Origin: Triparma columacea
Lineage: Eukaryota; Sar; Bolidophyceae; Parmales; Triparmaceae
Direction of reading: 5' to 3'
Length of the DNA stretch: 36,086 nt
NCBI GenBank assembly: GCA_030267965.1
Contig: BRYA01000291.1
Coordinates: forward strand, 1-36,086
Positions 18,661 to 28,500 of this stretch are shown in pieces. A model generated the notes under the pieces. The model did not search any database and was not told the origin of the DNA. It worked only from the letters and a program-made list of their open reading frames with translations. How positions within the stretch are numbered: the first letter of the stretch is position 1; each line of letters starts with the position of its first letter. The position numbers and the translations under genes are program-made.

Positions 18661-18702
18661 ATAAGCAATTATTCAGAATTCGATGTACATCAAATTGCTT
18701 AT
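18661..18702. repeat. Inverted repeat behind ankyrin-MYND gene 3
   Basis: Perfect arms ATAAGCAATT / AATTGCTTAT with a 22-base loop, identical to the copy behind gene 1. Confidence 0.65.
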
Positions 18703-18897
18703 TTTTTATTGCGATTAGCGTGAGAATGAACAATTTCATATTTCTCCTTCTAATTTTGTCCCTCAATTATTTCGACTCCTGCTTCCAAGGGCAACTTTCT
18801 CAGAGGTGGACTCCAATATTAGCACCTACACGACACTTCTTCCTACGTCGAGTACTTTAAAGGCTTTCTTGATAATTTTCACATCGTAATTTGCCGC

Positions 18898-18903
18898 TAT
18901 AAA
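18898..18903 (+). promoter_or_regulatory. TATA box, ankyrin-MYND gene 4
   Basis: TATAAA 34 bases before ATG 18932, in the promoter block starting near 18817. Confidence 0.7.
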
Positions 18904-18931
18904 CTTACACTTGGTATAGGTTCGCTCAAAA

Positions 18932-20113
18932 ATGGAATCACAATCAGAGGTAGAATCGTCACGCAAATCATCAGAGACCACAAATGTGACAGTATATAGT
19001 TGGGACGATTTGACAAAAGGTCAGCAGTGTTGCATAGGTTGGGCTTGTGAGCAAGACTGGGATCGCATCAAGGGGTATGCCAAGGAACATGGTCCTGAGG
19101 TTTTGTTGGGCGTTTATAGGGAGCTTGTTGATGAGGAAGTGAAGGTAGCTTCAGTCCTCTCATTGGCCTCATATCACGAAAATGTTGAGATGGTCAAGTT
19201 TACTTTAGACGCCGGCTTCAACAACAAGGAAGCCATGTACTTTGCAGCAGATGAATCAATGAAGAATAGTGACAATTCAACAATCTTGAGATTGCTCTTA
19301 GAACATGGACTTGATCCTAATATAGACCTCCGAGTCGAAGGGTTGGCGGAAGCCTTTTACAACAACCTTTTGATGCTTGCTACTTCTGCGGGACACATTG
19401 ATCAGGCCGTGACACTTCTCGATCATGAAGCAAATGTGAACAAGACAGTGGTTAACCCTGCTTATGGACGTTTTCCTCTTTCACCAATTACTTATGCTTT
19501 CTGTTCTGGAGCACACGACATATGCAGGCTGTTTCTCACGCGCGGTGCTATTCTAACCATCAACGACGTGCATAATGTATTGCTTTCGTGCCTCAATGCG
19601 TGCAAAGGAATACACCCTATTCTTAGTAGAGAGGTCGCAATAAAGATGTTCACAACATTTCTTCATCTCGGAAAGCCCGATTCCGATGTAGTTCGAGACA
19701 AATTCAATAAACATTCTTCCATACGAGATCCTACAATCACCAACATCACGAAACATTACCTTGAAGGCCGTCCCTTCTGCTGCTTTGTTTGCGAAGCTCT
19801 AACTGCCAAGGAGGTGGGGCGTGACAAGCTCCTAATGTGTCCCTGTCGCAACGTCGCTTACTGCTCGAGGGAGTGCCAGCTCAAGCACTGGAGGGAACAC
19901 AAGGTGCTTTGCACGGGACCACTGAACGAAAGGGGTGAGAGTGAGGCAATGGTCAAGAAAAGATCCAAGACAGGGAAGGGAGCGGCGGCGGGAGCAACGG
20001 TGGTGGGAGTAGCGGAGGGAGCAGGTGCGGGAGTAGCGGAAGGAGCAGTTGCGACGGGGAAGAATGGCAAGAAGGGGAAGAAGGGGAAGAAGGGTAGGGG
20101 TAAGAAGAAGTGA
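18932..20113 (+). CDS. Ankyrin-MYND protein 4
   Basis: Intronless, 393 residues, the most divergent copy. N-terminus and first ankyrin repeats match its neighbours, but the third repeat differs (AEAFYNNLLMLATSAGHIDQ; LLDHEANVNK) and the next loop carries extra residues (VNPAYGRFPLSPIT). The MYND finger is complete and identical in its ligands. The tail has its own Ala/Val/Gly pattern (GAAAGATVVGVAEGAGAG) before the common GKKGKKGKKGRGKKK end. Its 3' flank lacks the inverted-repeat block and runs within about 60 bases into the convergent sulfotransferase copy 2. Function unknown. Confidence 0.9.
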   Translation: MESQSEVESSRKSSETTNVTVYSWDDLTKGQQCCIGWACEQDWDRIKGYAKEHGPEVLLGVYRELVDEEVKVASVLSLASYHENVEMVKFTLDAGFNNKEAMYFAADESMKNSDNSTILRLLLEHGLDPNIDLRVEGLAEAFYNNLLMLATSAGHIDQAVTLLDHEANVNKTVVNPAYGRFPLSPITYAFCSGAHDICRLFLTRGAILTINDVHNVLLSCLNACKGIHPILSREVAIKMFTTFLHLGKPDSDVVRDKFNKHSSIRDPTITNITKHYLEGRPFCCFVCEALTAKEVGRDKLLMCPCRNVAYCSRECQLKHWREHKVLCTGPLNERGESEAMVKKRSKTGKGAAAGATVVGVAEGAGAGVAEGAVATGKNGKKGKKGKKGRGKKK

Positions 20114-20174
20114 ATGAAACGGTAGAAACAAAAACACAGAAGTATAACAACAACAACAACAAAATTAGGTACGC

Positions 20175-21488
20175 CTACCCCTCCCCCCCCCCCCCCGTCC
20201 CTTCCTCTATCCCCGAAAGTTTGTACCCCAGTAACCCCATAATCCTCCTATCAATATTCTCGTCAAAGAACTTCAAATCCTCGTCCTTGTACCCCACAAC
20301 CCTCCTTTCCTCGTCCCCGTATTTGATCATGCTGGCCTCCTTCCCCCCCGTGTTACCGTGTGATTTCGCGGCAGTTTGTAATGTTTTGAACGGACCTTTT
20401 GAAGTACCACCAGCGCAGGTACAAATACCATTGACTGTATCCTCAGGCCTGAAGAGAAGATCCTCGTAACGAACGATCAACCTGGGGAAGTCCTCGTTAA
20501 TTGAATCACTAATGTAGTCACCGTACCATTCGTTCCACATCCCCACTAGTCCCGGGTATGTTTTATGTCCCCATTCCGGGTGTTCAACTTCCGGTTGAAA
20601 CACGACCTTGACCGGTATCTGTGATCCATCGGGGTCGAGGAAATTCGGGCAGGAGACATGCCGGTGTGCCCAGTTAGCTGCGTACCTGTTCTTGCACATA
20701 CTGTTCATCCATGTGAGTGGGTCTTTAACCATGACTATAGGAAGACAATCCGACACAACAAGACCTTTACCTTCGTACATTTTTGGGGTGTGGGTGTTGC
20801 GGGCAGCGAGGGGGTTATGCTTACCCCATGGGACCTGGAAATGGTGATTGTTAGGCGCGAAATCACAGTTCATTTCTAGCAGAGATGTTAGGAGGTTCGT
20901 ACCAGTGTTGAAGAGACCAGCTGGGGACGCGTAACGACGGCCTGGAGGGACGGAGGATTTGTAGCGCTCGCAGGTACCGTCGTCTAGACCGAGGGTGATG
21001 GTTGTTTCACCGTACATTCGGACAGACTCCTGGTGAGGGGTATCGTGGACATGGGTGAGACGGAGACGGGCCTGGACAGAGTTTAAGGACTCTGTCGACG
21101 GATCCGAGGGAGAGAGGGGGGAGGAATTGGAGGTGACACTACCGCGAAGGGACGAAGAACTTACGCCGCCAACGTCGACGGCATCTGTGGAGGGGCTTGG
21201 TTGTTCTCCAGACTCTGGTCTTATTCTCCATACTCCATCATTGGATTTGTATACGATGTCCCCCCCACCGCCATCCTCCGTGAATACCATGGGGTTATAA
21301 TCCGCAGTCTTCGAATGTGATATTCCGTTTGTGATTGAAGTGATTTTGTCAATAAAGTTAGGTTCGGAAGAATCTTGAGGAGAGGTTTTAGAACCCCATC
21401 GTCCAATATTTAGGTAAACGTTAAGTACCAAGGCGCATGTTAACGAAGTTAGAACGAGGAGGAGCGTACGGATGGTGAAGAGACGCAT
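20175..21488 (-). CDS. Sulfotransferase-like type II membrane protein, copy 2
   Basis: Intronless, about 437 residues from ATG 21488. This start is chosen because it aligns with the start of copy 1 (MRLFTIRTLLLVLTSLT against MRLLSILMLLLVLVSLT); the frame is open a further 25 codons upstream without matching. Membrane anchor at about 5-25, then a stem unlike copy 1 (residues 35-90), then a domain almost identical to copy 1: PAGLFNTGTNLLTSLLEMNC, VMVKDPLTWMNSMCKNRYA, FPRLIVRYEDLLFRPEDTV, SHGNTGGKEASMIKYGDEER. A second difference window follows CAGG (TSKGPFKTLQT against KFKEGGEFKTKEG). It ends in a Gly-rich tail at a poly-C tract, as in copy 1. PAPS-dependent sulfation in the Golgi is inferred from fold motifs only. 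Confidence 0.72.
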   Translation of the reverse strand: MRLFTIRTLLLVLTSLTCALVLNVYLNIGRWGSKTSPQDSSEPNFIDKITSITNGISHSKTADYNPMVFTEDGGGGDIVYKSNDGVWRIRPESGEQPSPSTDAVDVGGVSSSSLRGSVTSNSSPLSPSDPSTESLNSVQARLRLTHVHDTPHQESVRMYGETTITLGLDDGTCERYKSSVPPGRRYASPAGLFNTGTNLLTSLLEMNCDFAPNNHHFQVPWGKHNPLAARNTHTPKMYEGKGLVVSDCLPIVMVKDPLTWMNSMCKNRYAANWAHRHVSCPNFLDPDGSQIPVKVVFQPEVEHPEWGHKTYPGLVGMWNEWYGDYISDSINEDFPRLIVRYEDLLFRPEDTVNGICTCAGGTSKGPFKTLQTAAKSHGNTGGKEASMIKYGDEERRVVGYKDEDLKFFDENIDRRIMGLLGYKLSGIEEGTGGGGEG

Positions 21489-21801
21489 CAGAGAGATGAC
21501 ACCCAAGAGGGTGAGGGGTTTGGGACAGGAGGAGGAGGGAAGAGGGAGCAGAGATGGTGGCACGCATTTCTATTTCGTTTATGTGGCGTTGTCGGGATAG
21601 TGGCGGCACAAAATGAATTAAAAATTTCGTTTCAACGCTGTTCCATTTCTATTCCTTTCGGCATGAGCTGTCAGGGACCAGAGCCATGTCAAAGAAGGGG
21701 CTTGCTTTTCTAGGCTTATTCCTCTATTTCTAACGTTTCGAAGTTGATATCTTGAATACGATATAATATTTGAGGCAGTATTATTCTCTAATCGTTTAAA
21801 G
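21489..21801. promoter_or_regulatory. Divergent intergenic region, sulfotransferase 2 / MoaA
   Basis: 313 bases between divergent start codons, AT-richer toward the MoaA side (GATATAATATTTGAGG). No motif is shared with the promoter region of sulfotransferase copy 1, so the duplication did not extend this far or has decayed. Confidence 0.4.
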
Positions 21802-23402
21802 ATGTATTTAAGTCGTGTAAGTCAGAAAATAGGGAAAAGTACCATAAGCCCATTCTCGACTCTTATTGATTTTGCTCCAAAAGATTCTCCAAAAGATGCC
21901 AAAAACGCCAATAATGATCACAAAGAAAGACCAAGACTTAATAAACTGCGACAACAACTACAATCAAAGGATAAACAAGCATTTAATAAACAAACACAGA
22001 CAAAACACGAGGAAGGGAGAAAGGTTATACCATATCAACACTTTCTCAATAAAGGAGGAATGAACGATAGGGAGATCAACAATATACATAACAATAGGAA
22101 CAACAATAGTCAGATCAACACCAAAGTTGGAGATGGAAAGGGAAATGATGAGAAAGACAAACCCATTATCAACCTTTGGTCTCCTGCTACATTACCGTTA
22201 TCATCATCATCATCATCATCGTCATCAACAAGGAACAACAAACTATTAGATAAGTACAATCGCAACCACAACTACGTAAGAATCAGCTTGACTGACAAGT
22301 GCAACCTAAGGTGCACATACTGCATGCCAGAGGAGGGTATACAGCTAACAAGGAAGGAGGAGGTAAGCGAGGACGGGAAAATAAACAAAAGTTAGACGAA
22401 GAATAGGAGCATAGGTCGATTGAGTTTGGCTGACATAACATCACCTCACCCACACCCACACCCCACCACCACCCCACCCACCCCACCCAGCTCCTTAAGG
22501 ATACCGAAATCCTAAAGATAGTATCAGTACTCTCATCCCAGCTCCCTCCCTCAACCATGAAGATCCGTTTAACCGGTGGTGAGCCTCTTCTCTACCCCCG
22601 TCTCCCCTCTCTCCTCACCTCAATAAACACACTCCACACACCCTCAAGTATTGGTATAACTACAAACGCGATACTACTAGATAAGAGGTGGGAGGATTTG
22701 AAGGATTTGTTGACGAGCGTTAACGTTAGTCTTGACACACTTGACGAGAAGAAATTCCAAATGCTTACAAGGAGGACTGGTCTTTCCAAGGTACTCCGTG
22801 GTATAGAGAGGACAGAGGGTTGGGATGGTAAGGTAAAGTTAAACTGCGTAGTCATGAAAGGATTCAACGACGATAAGGAGGACTTTAAACAGTTCCTAGA
22901 GTTCCAGAGGGATATGGGGTACAGGTTCGATGTTAGGTTCATTGAGTGGATGCCGTTCGACGGGACGAGCTGGGGTGAGAACTTTGTTAGCGCGGGGACT
23001 ATGATGGACAGGATTAAGGAGGGGATGGGGAAGGAACTTGAGGGGGTTGGAAGCGAGGATAGGAACGATACTACTAAGTGGTATAAGCTAGCTGGGGATG
23101 AGGGAGAGAGGGAGGGGGGAGGGGGGAGGATCGGATTCATTACAAGCATGAGCGACAACTTCTGCGCGACATGTAACAGGATAAGAATAACCAGCGACGG
23201 ATCACTAAAAGTATGCCTGTTCGACGGTACGGAGGTATCAGTTAGGGACGCTATTAGGGACGGGGTAGGGGACGAGGATCTGGCGAGGATCTTTAGGGGA
23301 GCGCTGGGGGAGAAGAAATTTAAATTTGGAGGAGCGGAGGATATGCAGGAATTGGCGGAAAGGGTTAAGGGGAATAGACATATGACGGCGATCGGGGGGT
23401 GA
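21802..23402 (+). CDS. moaA: GTP 3',8-cyclase, molybdenum cofactor step 1 (MoaA/CNX2)
   Basis: Two exons, 21802..22362 and 22491..23402, join phase 0 over a 128-base GTAAGC..CACCCAG intron, about 490 residues. Residues 1-155 are a basic Asn/Gln/Lys-rich leader with a presequence-like start ([18 protein letters not shown]) and a Ser run, probably for mitochondrial import. The radical-SAM core follows: [20 protein letters not shown] holds the CxxxCxxC cluster, then [23 protein letters not shown], and [10 protein letters not shown]. The second 4Fe-4S cluster is [16 protein letters not shown] then KVCLF. The protein ends in GG, as MoaA must for radical chemistry. With its partner MoaC/CNX3 it converts GTP to cyclic pyranopterin monophosphate. 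The intron lies between the SAM-cluster motif and the GGEP motif. A Gly/Glu-rich insertion (about residues 385-395) is coded by a poly-purine run. Confidence 0.95.
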
Positions 23403-23481
23403 GAAAGAAGGGAACACTTAAGGCATACCGTATGTGACATTTTTGAAGTTAAAAAAGACACGGGGAGCTTTTCCTTTTCTA
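23403..23481. other. Short convergent spacer between MoaA and phytochelatin synthase
   Basis: Only 79 bases separate two convergent stop codons, so the 3'UTRs must be very short or overlap. Confidence 0.6.
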
Positions 23482-25122
23482 TTAGAGCGATGAGAGGATG
23501 GACTTTATCGCTGCGATTTCTTCACTGAGCTTTGATGGAAAAGGGGTTTCAGGAGGGGGGGACAGAGCTGCGACGAGTGGGGCGGTTAGGGCGTGTGGTT
23601 TCGCCCAGTTTTGTTCGTCGTAGGAAAAGACGTGCTTCATTTCACTTGTTCTCACCTAGACCCAGGAGCGTGAAGAGGACGAGGGGAGGTATGGGTAGGT
23701 GCGTTTGCGTGGCATCGCAGCAGCGGTCGTCCTTTCTCATAGAGGCGAGCTGCGACCTCACCCCTTCCGGCCAGCTCGAGACTACGCCGTACTGAGACGT
23801 GGCCTCAACTTGGGATATAATCTCTCGGCACTCCTCCACCTCCGAGGTTACCACGGGGTTTAAGCAGGGAGTGAGGAACTCAAGGATCCCCCCGTTTTCA
23901 CAGATATGCTCCATGAGGTTCCACAGGTCTAAAGGTGGCTCCGGCAGGGACTTGACCCTCTCCCGCCATGAGTCTGACTGCACGTCGATCGAGACTAGGG
24001 TTGAGATGGCGGTGGAGGCTGCGGAGGTGTAGGAGAGGACGGCGAAGCCGCGAGATCGGGAGCTCGTCGGGTCCTCGCGACCCATGGCAGCGCAGAGCTG
24101 CAAGGGGGTAGGGAGTAAGGGAAGCAAAGGTTAGCGAGAGGGGTCGGACCGAAGGGGGACAGCAAGGGCGGGGGTACTCTCACCTTCTCAACCTTAATCC
24201 AGTGAGGCGGGTACTATGAGGAGCGAAGCGGAGTGGGTTGGAACATCTGTCATGACTTCGGGGGCGCATTTTGGTGCTGCCTAACTCCCCGCCCCCCCTT
24301 CTCACCTTGAAACGTGCAGTGTCGAGGACTAAGACCATATCGGAGGCTACATCGTAGGCCCCGATGGGCGAGAAGTGGCCGTCGCCTGTCTGAAGGAGCT
24401 CCTTCCGAGAGTAGGACACAACGAGGTAGGACCGCGTCTTGGAGCAGTCGGGGGTCGGCACGGAGCAGCAGGGCGTTGAGCAGCACTCCTGCGAAATGGA
24501 AGCCGGGTTAACTTTAACACACCTTGCGAAGAGACCCCCTTTGTTCTCACCTTTATGGCAGCTCGGAACAGAGACACGAATTGAGGGGTGGGGACGGCGT
24601 CATGGAAGGTGTAGTTGCAGGTGAGCCCCTGGCACTTGCAGAGGCAGACAAAAGTTGAGAATGTTATGCCTGCGAAGGGTCTCATTAGTGGCTCAAATCA
24701 AAGAATATGTGCTCCAACATTCTCACCTTGCTCTTCGACTATATCCAAGGCTGAGCAGCAGTTGAGGTGCTGCGAGGGGGCGACGACAAGGGATGATGAG
24801 GGGGGAACGAGGGTGGGGGAAGCAAGGAGGAACTATAACTCACCTCCTCGTCAAAATAACGCCAAGGGGAACCTCGCCAGGATCTCCGAGGGTCAATGTT
24901 GAGAGCATTCAAGACAATTACGAGCGTCGAAAGACCGCAAAATGCTGGCTTCCCCTGAGTCACGAAGTGAGAAATCAAGTCGTAGTAGGATTCACCTCCT
25001 CCTGAAGTTAAAGCACTCATGAAGATACTCCGACCCTCGGGACTTGAAAACGAAATGGCCGGGGGACAGGGGAGTTCGCGACGATGGAAGCTGTACTTCA
25101 TCACTGGAGCTTCGTTCGACAT
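23482..25122 (-). CDS. PCS1: Phytochelatin synthase
   Basis: Seven exons join in frame: 25122..24844, 24769..24727, 24669..24551, 24488..24306, 24213..24184, 24097..23656, 23567..23482, about 393 residues. Introns are 57-92 bases, all starting GTGAG. The enzyme transfers gamma-Glu-Cys between glutathione molecules to make metal-binding phytochelatins. The papain-like catalytic triad is complete: Cys62 in [11 protein letters not shown], His185 in [11 protein letters not shown], Asp203 in LDTARFK. Other landmarks are [32 protein letters not shown], and [10 protein letters not shown] (a 30-base exon). Cys clusters [15 protein letters not shown] and ECCSTPCCS may sense or bind metal; the last lies just before the His motif. 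The C-terminal domain keeps a helix like plant enzymes ([14 protein letters not shown]) and ends ILSSL. ATG 25122 is the first Met before the conserved domain. Confidence 0.95.
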
Positions 25123-25546
25123 TTGATTACGCAGGAGGAATAACAACCCTGATTTCTCTGAACACAATCTTGAGTTTGTTGTTTTTTTGGTCCAACAACC
25201 TGCGACGGTTCTAAAAAATGTGTTATATTGACTAATACGATATAACTGAGTACGTATATATAATTTATATCTAAATATATTGTCAAAATGAGCAAATAAA
25301 AGTGACAGAGAAAGTGAATATTTTTTCAGATTTTGAGAGGAGACCGCAAGACCGCAAGAACGGTCCAGACGGAGAACAAACAAACAACTCTGACCCCATC
25401 TTTCTTTCCCCAAATTCGGACCAACGGCTCGGAGACCACCGGGAACGGATTTCTTCAACCGGAATTTCAGACCGCGTTAACACGTCACAACCTACTCTCC
25501 TCCACGAACTCGAAACAACCCAACCCTCGACTGAGATAAATAAGGA
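25123..25546. promoter_or_regulatory. Divergent intergenic region, phytochelatin synthase / giant membrane protein
   Basis: 424 bases with an AT-rich centre (about 25210-25290, TATATAATTTATATCT). Open frames cross it on both strands, but they lack family similarity and start at weak codons. It must hold both promoters. Confidence 0.45.
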
Positions 25547-28500
25547 ATGAATAATTTCCACTTTTTCCTCCTCTTCTCCCTCTTAATCAGTGTCTTACAT
25601 GCCTCCATTGCCATTGTTGTTTCTGACATTGACGACCTTTACGACAATCTTGATTCGTCAGGTTCAAACACTGTGACCAATGGTCAAACAACAACACTAA
25701 CAGCGCTAAGGTGAGTTAGGTATTTGTTTTTGTTGTCGGGTACTTAAATCTTGTTGCTGTTGCCCGCTACAACTCTCGCTTCGTCACCGCATCCTAACAT
25801 CTTCCCCCCCCCTCAGCTATAAATGCAGTGATGCTCAGGTTGCATCCACTTGCGGCAGTTCTGAAAGTATGGTGGAGATGACGACTGGGCTTTCGGGCAC
25901 TGTAGCCTGTGAAACCGACGCTGCCTCTTGCATTCTTGATGCGGAGAAGACTAAGCGGGCAATGAAAATTCATGGTCCAAACACTGTTGATGAAGGTGAG
26001 AGGTTGAGCACGAGGGATCCTCCTGGATAGCTGTGGGGAACATGAGCAGCAGATCAGCACTCACTGCCTGGACCTCGCTTCGCTCGCCGCACCATCAGTG
26101 TTGACCCTTCGAGCTCTCACAATCAAGGACGGGGCGTATGATGACGGCGGAGGGCTTCATTTGAGGGAAGACTGTGTGGTAGTACTTCTGCTTTGCGTCT
26201 TCGTTGACTGCAGGAATAATGTGAATGATGATAGCAGGGCAATTTATCTGAGTAATGCTGCTCATTCTAGCAATTCCGGCGCGACTACTACCCACATAAT
26301 CATCAGAGGGACACGCATTCACAGTAACATCAAAGTGGAAAGCGGCAGCGACATTTACGTGAGCGATGGAGCACTAGAGATAATGAGGTGAGAGCTTCAG
26401 CGTCGTCCTTTCTACTGGCCCGCTTTGCGTTGCATTGTTCTCCTCCTCCACCTTTCTACTAGCTGATTCTTCTTAACCCCAACCCTCCCCACCCCCCTCA
26501 AACCCTCCGCCCGCTCCAGTACTTGTCCTTCGCCCTACTCTAATCCTCCCACAGAAGGCGCAACCCTTTCTATAGCCAAGGACTCCACTCAGGGGGCAAT
26601 TATTGGCGCTGCAAATAACTACTTCTGTCATTACATCTGTTTGCCCGGATACTACAACCCGACGCTTGGCAGTGCGAGTGACTCCTGCGTGGTCTGTCCT
26701 TCTGGGCAGATAAGTCCCATGGGTTCCACAATTTGTCTTGACGATGATACCTACAGTACAGTCCACAGTGTCAGCAACATGGACGGTGTGTTCAACAAGA
26801 TCAGCAACTTCGGGGATCTTGGCAACAGCATTGGCAACAGCATTATGAATGGCGGTGATGCAACCGAGCTTGCTGTGTCAACCTACAAGTGCAGCGATGG
26901 AGGAGGAGGAACAGGAGTTGGAGGTTGCGCTTCTTCGGGCGTTATGTTTTATACTATTAATCTCTGGGGACTGATTACGTGCTCCAGCTACACAGCCGGT
27001 TGCATCCTCGACGGTGAGCGTGATATACAACCATCCACTGGCAGACTTTGTATTATTATGCGCGGAACGGATCAGAAACCTTTCACGTTTAGGGCGTTAA
27101 CCATCAAAGACTTTTGGGTATCTCGAAGTGCAATGTGGCTTCGTTACGACAATAGTATCGTGGAAATCCAATTCTGCATTTTCACCAACAACCAGAATAC
27201 ACATTCCAATCTTGGAGGTGAAGGTAAGCGTGTTGACAAGGAGGGAATACCATTTGTAGCTCGCTCACGCTCGCTCACGCTCGCTCACGCTCGCTCACGC
27301 GCGCCCGCCTTGCTTCGCTCATCGTAGCCATTTTTGTCGATGCAGACTTGACTCTCGATGTACATGGCTCGAGTTTTGTCGACAACGCTTTGGAAACGGA
27401 CGAGATCAAAAATTACCAAGACAAGGGAACAGGTGAGAAGGAAGAGGACACAAAACCTTCAAAACCTTCCTGCCGTTCGCTTTCTGCTCACCGTGCCCTA
27501 TACTTTTCGCAGTCACTATCCACAGCGTCTGCCCCTTCCCCCTCTCCGCGATGAACAATCCAATCCAGGGGGGCGAATTGGGTACGGGACACAGCGCTAT
27601 CTCCGGTTCCCTCTATTCCTACTTCTGCTTTTACGCCTGTCCAGCTGGCTACTACAATCCGACTCTTGGCAGTACGAGCACCTCTTGCCAGGCATGTCCT
27701 ACAGGAACTAGCAGCTCAATGGGTTTTACTTCTTGCTTATATATTGGCGTGAATGACATGGACGGCTTTTTCAACAAGGTCAGCAATGGAGTCGATACGG
27801 TGAATGGTGCAATCACTGGAAATTCTATTGTGACCACTGGCGAAATTTTGGCGTTGGCTGTAGGGGAGTACAAGTGCTCGGAAGGAGCTTGCTCTGGGAC
27901 TGATCAATATGGCAATAAGAATATGCTGCACACGCAAGATTTTTTCGGCGTTGTGAAATGCAATGACGACAACAGGAGCTGTGTAGTCGACGGTGAGAGC
28001 ACATATAGATTTATGTGGGTGCGTGGAACGGGGGGTATAGACCAGCGCAAATTATCGCTAAGAGGCATCTCTTACAAGGATGGGAAGGGAAGTTATGGTG
28101 GAGGTTTTTTCATCAGCGATGGTATAGTGAATTTCGTTATGTGCTCTTTCACTAGTTGTAATGCTGATTCCACAGGGGTTGGGGGGGCTGTACACATTGA
28201 CGAAGGAACTGCGAACTTTTACGGGGTAACCTTCTCGGGGAATTCAGCAGGGAATGGTGATGACATTAACAGGAGTGGTGGTTCCGTTGTAATCCACAGT
28301 AACTGTCCTTATCCCTACTCCTCCCGCACTGCATCGCTTGGGGACGGCTTGGATACGTACGGCTCATCTTTCTCCGGATCCACCTATACCCACTTCTGCT
28401 ATTACGTTTGTCCAGCTGGCTACCACAATCCGACTCTCGGCACTACGAGCGACTCCTGCCAGTCATGTCCTTCCGGGACTAGAAGCTCGAAAGGTTCGAC

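Larger units (their letters stand above)
14397..20113 (+). repeat. Tandem array of four ankyrin-MYND gene units
   Basis: Four complete units follow each other with start codons at 14511, 15980, 17470 and 18932, a period of 1,469, 1,490 and 1,462 bases. Each unit has a promoter block of about 110 bases, an intronless gene of about 1.17 kb and, in the first three, a 3' block with an inverted repeat. Similarity is patchy: long runs are identical at the DNA level, while short windows differ strongly. Confidence 0.93.

Noticed and set aside
25123..25561. Overlapping frames on both strands upstream of phytochelatin synthase as extra exons
   Set aside because: No similarity, weak start codons and AT-rich promoter-like sequence; ATG 25122 fits the conserved start of the enzyme.
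27261..27300. CRISPR-like direct repeats
   Set aside because: Four contiguous 10-base copies without spacers inside a eukaryotic intron; a minisatellite.
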